NCBI GenBank assembly: GCA_017882025.1
Contig: JADGQG010000027.1
Location: 1-14,567, forward strand
DNA length: 14,567 nt
DNA from: Chloroflexota bacterium
GTDB lineage: Bacteria; Chloroflexota; Limnocylindria; Limnocylindrales; CSP1-4
Reading direction: 5' to 3'
A program made the translations under genes and the position numbers. The notes below the pieces were generated by a model that was given only the letters and a program-made list of their open reading frames with translations, was not told the origin of the DNA and ran no database searches. Within the stretch, counting starts at the first letter, position 1. The number at the start of each line of letters is the position of its first letter. Of the stretch, positions 12,453-14,567 are shown in pieces.

Positions 12453-14165
12453 TCAGAGCGGGTCGAAGGTCGCCCAGTCCAGCGTGGGATCGGTCCCCCA
12501 GGCATCCCGGGTGAACCCGTTCGGCGTCGTCCAGTAGCGCTGGATCTCGACGCCCTGCGGCGTGCCGTCCGCGGCCGGTCCCAGGTTCCGGAAGACGATC
12601 AGGTCCGCCATCCCGTCGCCCGTGAAATCCGCGGTCGCGAGGCGGATGGCGTCGAACGCGAGCGGGAGGTTGGGCGTGGCGGGGTAGACGACCCGGCTCA
12701 TGCTCGCGTTGGCGACGGATCGGTAGACGGCGAGGAGGGCCGATCCGTCGGCCTGTCGCTCGGCGACGATCAGGTCATCGCGCCCATCCCGGGTCGCGTC
12801 ACCGACGACCGCCTTCAGGGCGTCCGGCGGGACCGGCGCATTCATCCAAGTGACCGGCGCGCCCAACTTCATCCGGGTCGACATCACCGCGACCTGGATC
12901 GCGGTCCCCGTCGGGGCGGGTGGGACGGCGGACGGCGCGCTGCCGTCGGTCGGCGGCGGCACGACCTGCGGGCTGATCGGGCGGAGGATCACGAGGTCAG
13001 CGCGGCCGTCCCCGGTCGTGTCGCCGACGAGGAAGCGGCTCGTGGAGAGGTCTTCCGCCACGCTCAGCACGACTCGCGTCGGGCCGAACGAGCGCCCGTT
13101 GGAGGTCGCGACCAGCACGTCGGTCCGTGGCGCGTCGCCGGGGGTGACCCGGATCAGCGCCACGTCGGCGCGGCGGTCCGCATCGAAGTCGCCCGCCACG
13201 AGGCGCAGGGTGGTGGTGTCGAACGGTTGCGGCTCACGGGCGCTCGACCACCACGTGGCGGCCGGCGCAAATCCGGTCCCGGTGGCGAGCATGACGCGCA
13301 GGACGGCGACGCCGTCCGCGCCGCGCACCAGGCTGACGAGGTCCCGCCGCCCATCCCCGTCGACATCCGCGGCGACGCGGCCGAGGAGCGTCGCGTCCGG
13401 CGGGATCACGTCCAGGACGGTCGTCGCGTTGACGCTCGCGGCCGCGAGCGCGGCCTTGTCGGTGGTGAGCAGGCCCGCCGTCCCGCTCCCGTCGGCGGCG
13501 GCCTGCACAGTCGCCACGTCCCCGCGGCCGTCGCCGGTCATGTCGTTGACGCCCGGCCAGACCCACTCGATGGTGCCGTAGAAGCGACGGAGGATCTGCT
13601 CCGCCGTCTCACCCAGGCGACGGGCGCAATCCGCCGCCTGGCGCTGGTAGAGCCGCCCATTCGGGGACCCTGCCCCGCACGTGCCCGGGCCGGACCGGTA
13701 GCTGGTGGGGAAGAACGTGCCGGAGCGGCGAACGGAGAGGGGCCAGGTGGCCGCGACCGCTGCCAGGAGGGCGGCCGCTGGCCGCTTCGACGGCCTGTAG
13801 ACCTGGTCGGACGAGCTGTCCCGCACGTCGAAACAGCGGCCCGCCGAGTCCCGGCCGCCGCGCCAGACGCCGGCGTAGTACCACCCGTACTGCTTGATGG
13901 CGAGCGCGCCGGCCTGCAGGGCCGCGGGCGGGTTGCTGGCGCCCCACTCGGACGCCATGACCGTCTCCACGTAGGACCGGAACGGGACCGTGACGGTCCG
14001 CCCGAGTGCCGATCGATAGACCCGGATCGTCGTCGGCGGGACGAGGGTGTTCGTCCAGCCTGTGCACGTCGACCCGGCGAGGGTGGGACCAGCGCCGCTG
14101 GGGACGGCGAGGGCCCCCAGGGCGATCGCCGTTGCGGCGACGGCCCTGACAAGCCGGTACTTCAT
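12453..14165 (-). CDS. Exported SpoIID/LytB-domain protein with FG-GAP-like repeats
   Basis: The 570-residue protein has a signal peptide (MKYRLVRAVAATAIALGALA), cut probably in residues 22-31. A SpoIID/LytB domain (about 45-200) follows, with RSYVETVMASEWG holding the expected catalytic Glu at E73, PPAALQAGALAIKQYGWYY, and Cys residues likely oxidised outside the cell. From 208 to about 540 there are six Asp/Gly-rich motifs: DMTGDGRGD, DVDGDGRRD, DFDADRRAD, DTTGDGRAD, DATRDGRDD and DFTGDGMAD (from 513). They are spaced like FG-GAP/VCBS blades and probably form a Ca-binding beta-propeller. SpoIID is a lytic transglycosylase on denuded glycan in spore formers; in non-sporulating bacteria the domain occurs in cell-wall enzymes. 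The ATG at 14165 is chosen for its signal peptide and canonical promoter; the frame stays open to 14348 but without a sensible N-terminus. Confidence 0.91.
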   Translation of the reverse strand: MKYRLVRAVAATAIALGALAVPSGAGPTLAGSTCTGWTNTLVPPTTIRVYRSALGRTVTVPFRSYVETVMASEWGASNPPAALQAGALAIKQYGWYYAGVWRGGRDSAGRCFDVRDSSSDQVYRPSKRPAAALLAAVAATWPLSVRRSGTFFPTSYRSGPGTCGAGSPNGRLYQRQAADCARRLGETAEQILRRFYGTIEWVWPGVNDMTGDGRGDVATVQAAADGSGTAGLLTTDKAALAAASVNATTVLDVIPPDATLLGRVAADVDGDGRRDLVSLVRGADGVAVLRVMLATGTGFAPAATWWSSAREPQPFDTTTLRLVAGDFDADRRADVALIRVTPGDAPRTDVLVATSNGRSFGPTRVVLSVAEDLSTSRFLVGDTTGDGRADLVILRPISPQVVPPPTDGSAPSAVPPAPTGTAIQVAVMSTRMKLGAPVTWMNAPVPPDALKAVVGDATRDGRDDLIVAERQADGSALLAVYRSVANASMSRVVYPATPNLPLAFDAIRLATADFTGDGMADLIVFRNLGPAADGTPQGVEIQRYWTTPNGFTRDAWGTDPTLDWATFDPL

Positions 14166-14175
14166 TAGCCGTCCG

Positions 14176-14204
14176 AGCGTACCGGCCCATTCCGGATCCG
14201 TCAA
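14176..14204 (-). promoter_or_regulatory. Canonical-looking promoter of the SpoIID-domain gene
   Basis: On the minus strand TTGACG (14199-14204) and TACGCT (14176-14181) are separated by exactly 17 bases, the best sigma-70-type match in the window. Ten bases separate the -10 from the ATG, so the leader would be only about 3-4 bases and the message nearly leaderless. Confidence 0.72.
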
Positions 14205-14214
14205 CCGTCGGCCC

Positions 14215-14273
14215 CGGCAGGGCAACCTGCCGAGAACGCGGCGGGTGCCGAGGTAGTCCGCGGCAGGTTGCCG
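14215..14273. repeat. Nested inverted repeats upstream of the SpoIID promoter
   Basis: CGGCAGG (14215-14221) and CCTGCCG (14226-14232) form a 7-bp stem closed by GCAA on the plus strand. CGGCA/TGCCG (14261-14265, 14269-14273) form a second small hairpin. In addition GGCAACCTGCCG (14221-14232) is the exact complement of CGGCAGGTTGCC (14261-14272), so the two sites can pair with each other over 12 bp. They may be terminators of the gene at the right edge, or a paired operator upstream of the -35; no T-run is present. Confidence 0.7.
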
Positions 14274-14342
14274 GCTGGACATCGGTGGTCGGCTGAGAGG
14301 CTCGGCATAGGGGGGGAGCTTCCTCGGGCAGGGCATCGTGCC

Positions 14343-14411
14343 TGGCACGCCGTTGGTCCCCGACGTGGCACGCGGCAGGTCCCCGACCTGGTACGCCGCA
14401 AGTCCCCGGCC
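14343..14411 (+). repeat. Three tandem copies of a degenerate 23-bp unit
   Basis: Copies run 14343-14365, 14366-14388 and 14389-14411. The shared frame is TGG(C/T)ACGCSGYNRGTCCCCGRC, with all three keeping GTCCCCG at the same offset. The array ends exactly where the stop codon of the right-edge gene begins (14412). Such short arrays occur as protein-binding iterons, as remnants of mobile-element ends, or as drifted microsatellites; nothing in the window decides between these. Confidence 0.75.
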
Positions 14412-14567
14412 TCAGGGGTGCGGGAAGGCGACCTCGATGATCCCGTCGACCACCCGTATCGGGTAGTGCCGGAGGCGCCGGACCCGCGTGAGGCGGCGCG
14501 CCTCGGCTTTCCTGCCCGGGGGCTCAGGCTTCGGTTCGGCGCCGGGAGGGGACCAGGGCAGGTGCGG
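14412..14567 (-). CDS. C-terminal fragment of an unrecognised protein
   Basis: The minus strand is open from the window edge to a TGA at 14412, giving 51 residues. It starts Pro-rich (PHLPWSPPGAEPKPEPPG), passes a basic segment (RKAEARRLTRVRRLRHY) and ends YPIRVVDGIIEVAFPHP. The end looks like a real protein terminus with alternating hydrophobic strands. I do not recognise the family; a DNA-binding or transposase tail would suit the basic segment and the adjacent repeats but is a guess. The start lies outside the window. Confidence 0.5.
   Translation of the reverse strand, partial: PHLPWSPPGAEPKPEPPGRKAEARRLTRVRRLRHYPIRVVDGIIEVAFPHP

Noticed and set aside
14201..14401. Minus-strand frame through the repeat-rich spacer
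   Set aside because: The translation is Pro/Arg/Cys/Ala-rich and driven by the repeats; no ribosome site or domain.

Overview
The window is very GC-rich and gene-dense, with codons that nearly always end in G or C. It looks like the chromosome of a high-GC bacterium. I favour a Chloroflexota lineage of the Limnocylindria/Ellin6529 kind, with actinobacteria as the alternative. The reasons are a heme A synthase fused to a heme O synthase, an ACT-DUF5612 protein of a type otherwise known to me from methanogens, a FolE with a variant C-terminal motif, and several promoters placed for leaderless transcripts. No rRNA, tRNA, CRISPR array, prophage or complete insertion sequence was found. The lineage is an inference, not a database result.

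Left part (1-5000): a partial lipoprotein gene at the left edge (minus) diverges from a single-chain CtaA-CtaB fusion (plus) that would convert heme B to heme O to heme A for aa3-type cytochrome oxidase. A YczE-like membrane protein (minus) converges on it. That gene diverges in turn from a beta-CASP metallo-beta-lactamase-fold protein (plus) carrying a disordered insert of about 130 residues.

Middle part (5000-11100): 429 bases without a convincing gene are followed by a small lipoprotein of the COG4315 type with a 15-bp tandem repeat in its linker, then a strong 16-bp inverted repeat that probably ends transcription from both sides. A tightly packed minus-strand cluster then reads from 11094 down to 6083: small ACT protein, ACT-DUF5612 protein, exonuclease III (xthA), GTP cyclohydrolase I (folE), a RibD-C/DHFR-like reductase that overlaps folE by four bases, and a PF10091-type glycoamylase-like protein. 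FolE and the reductase plausibly act together in pterin/folate metabolism. The link of the others to that pathway is unknown.

Right part (11100-14567): a plus-strand pair, a cysteine-less ArsC/Spx-like protein and a LOG-family nucleotide phosphoribohydrolase, converges with only 3 bases to spare on an exported SpoIID-domain protein carrying FG-GAP-like repeats. The SpoIID gene has the clearest promoter in the window (TTGACG-17-TACGCT). Beyond it lies a repeat-rich spacer with nested inverted repeats and three tandem copies of a 23-bp unit, then the C-terminal end of an unrecognised minus-strand gene cut by the window edge.

Most of the genes are housekeeping. The points most worth following up are the leaderless promoter architecture, the ACT/ACT-DUF5612 pair, the folE-coupled reductase as a possible dihydrofolate reductase substitute, and the repeat-rich spacer at the right end.
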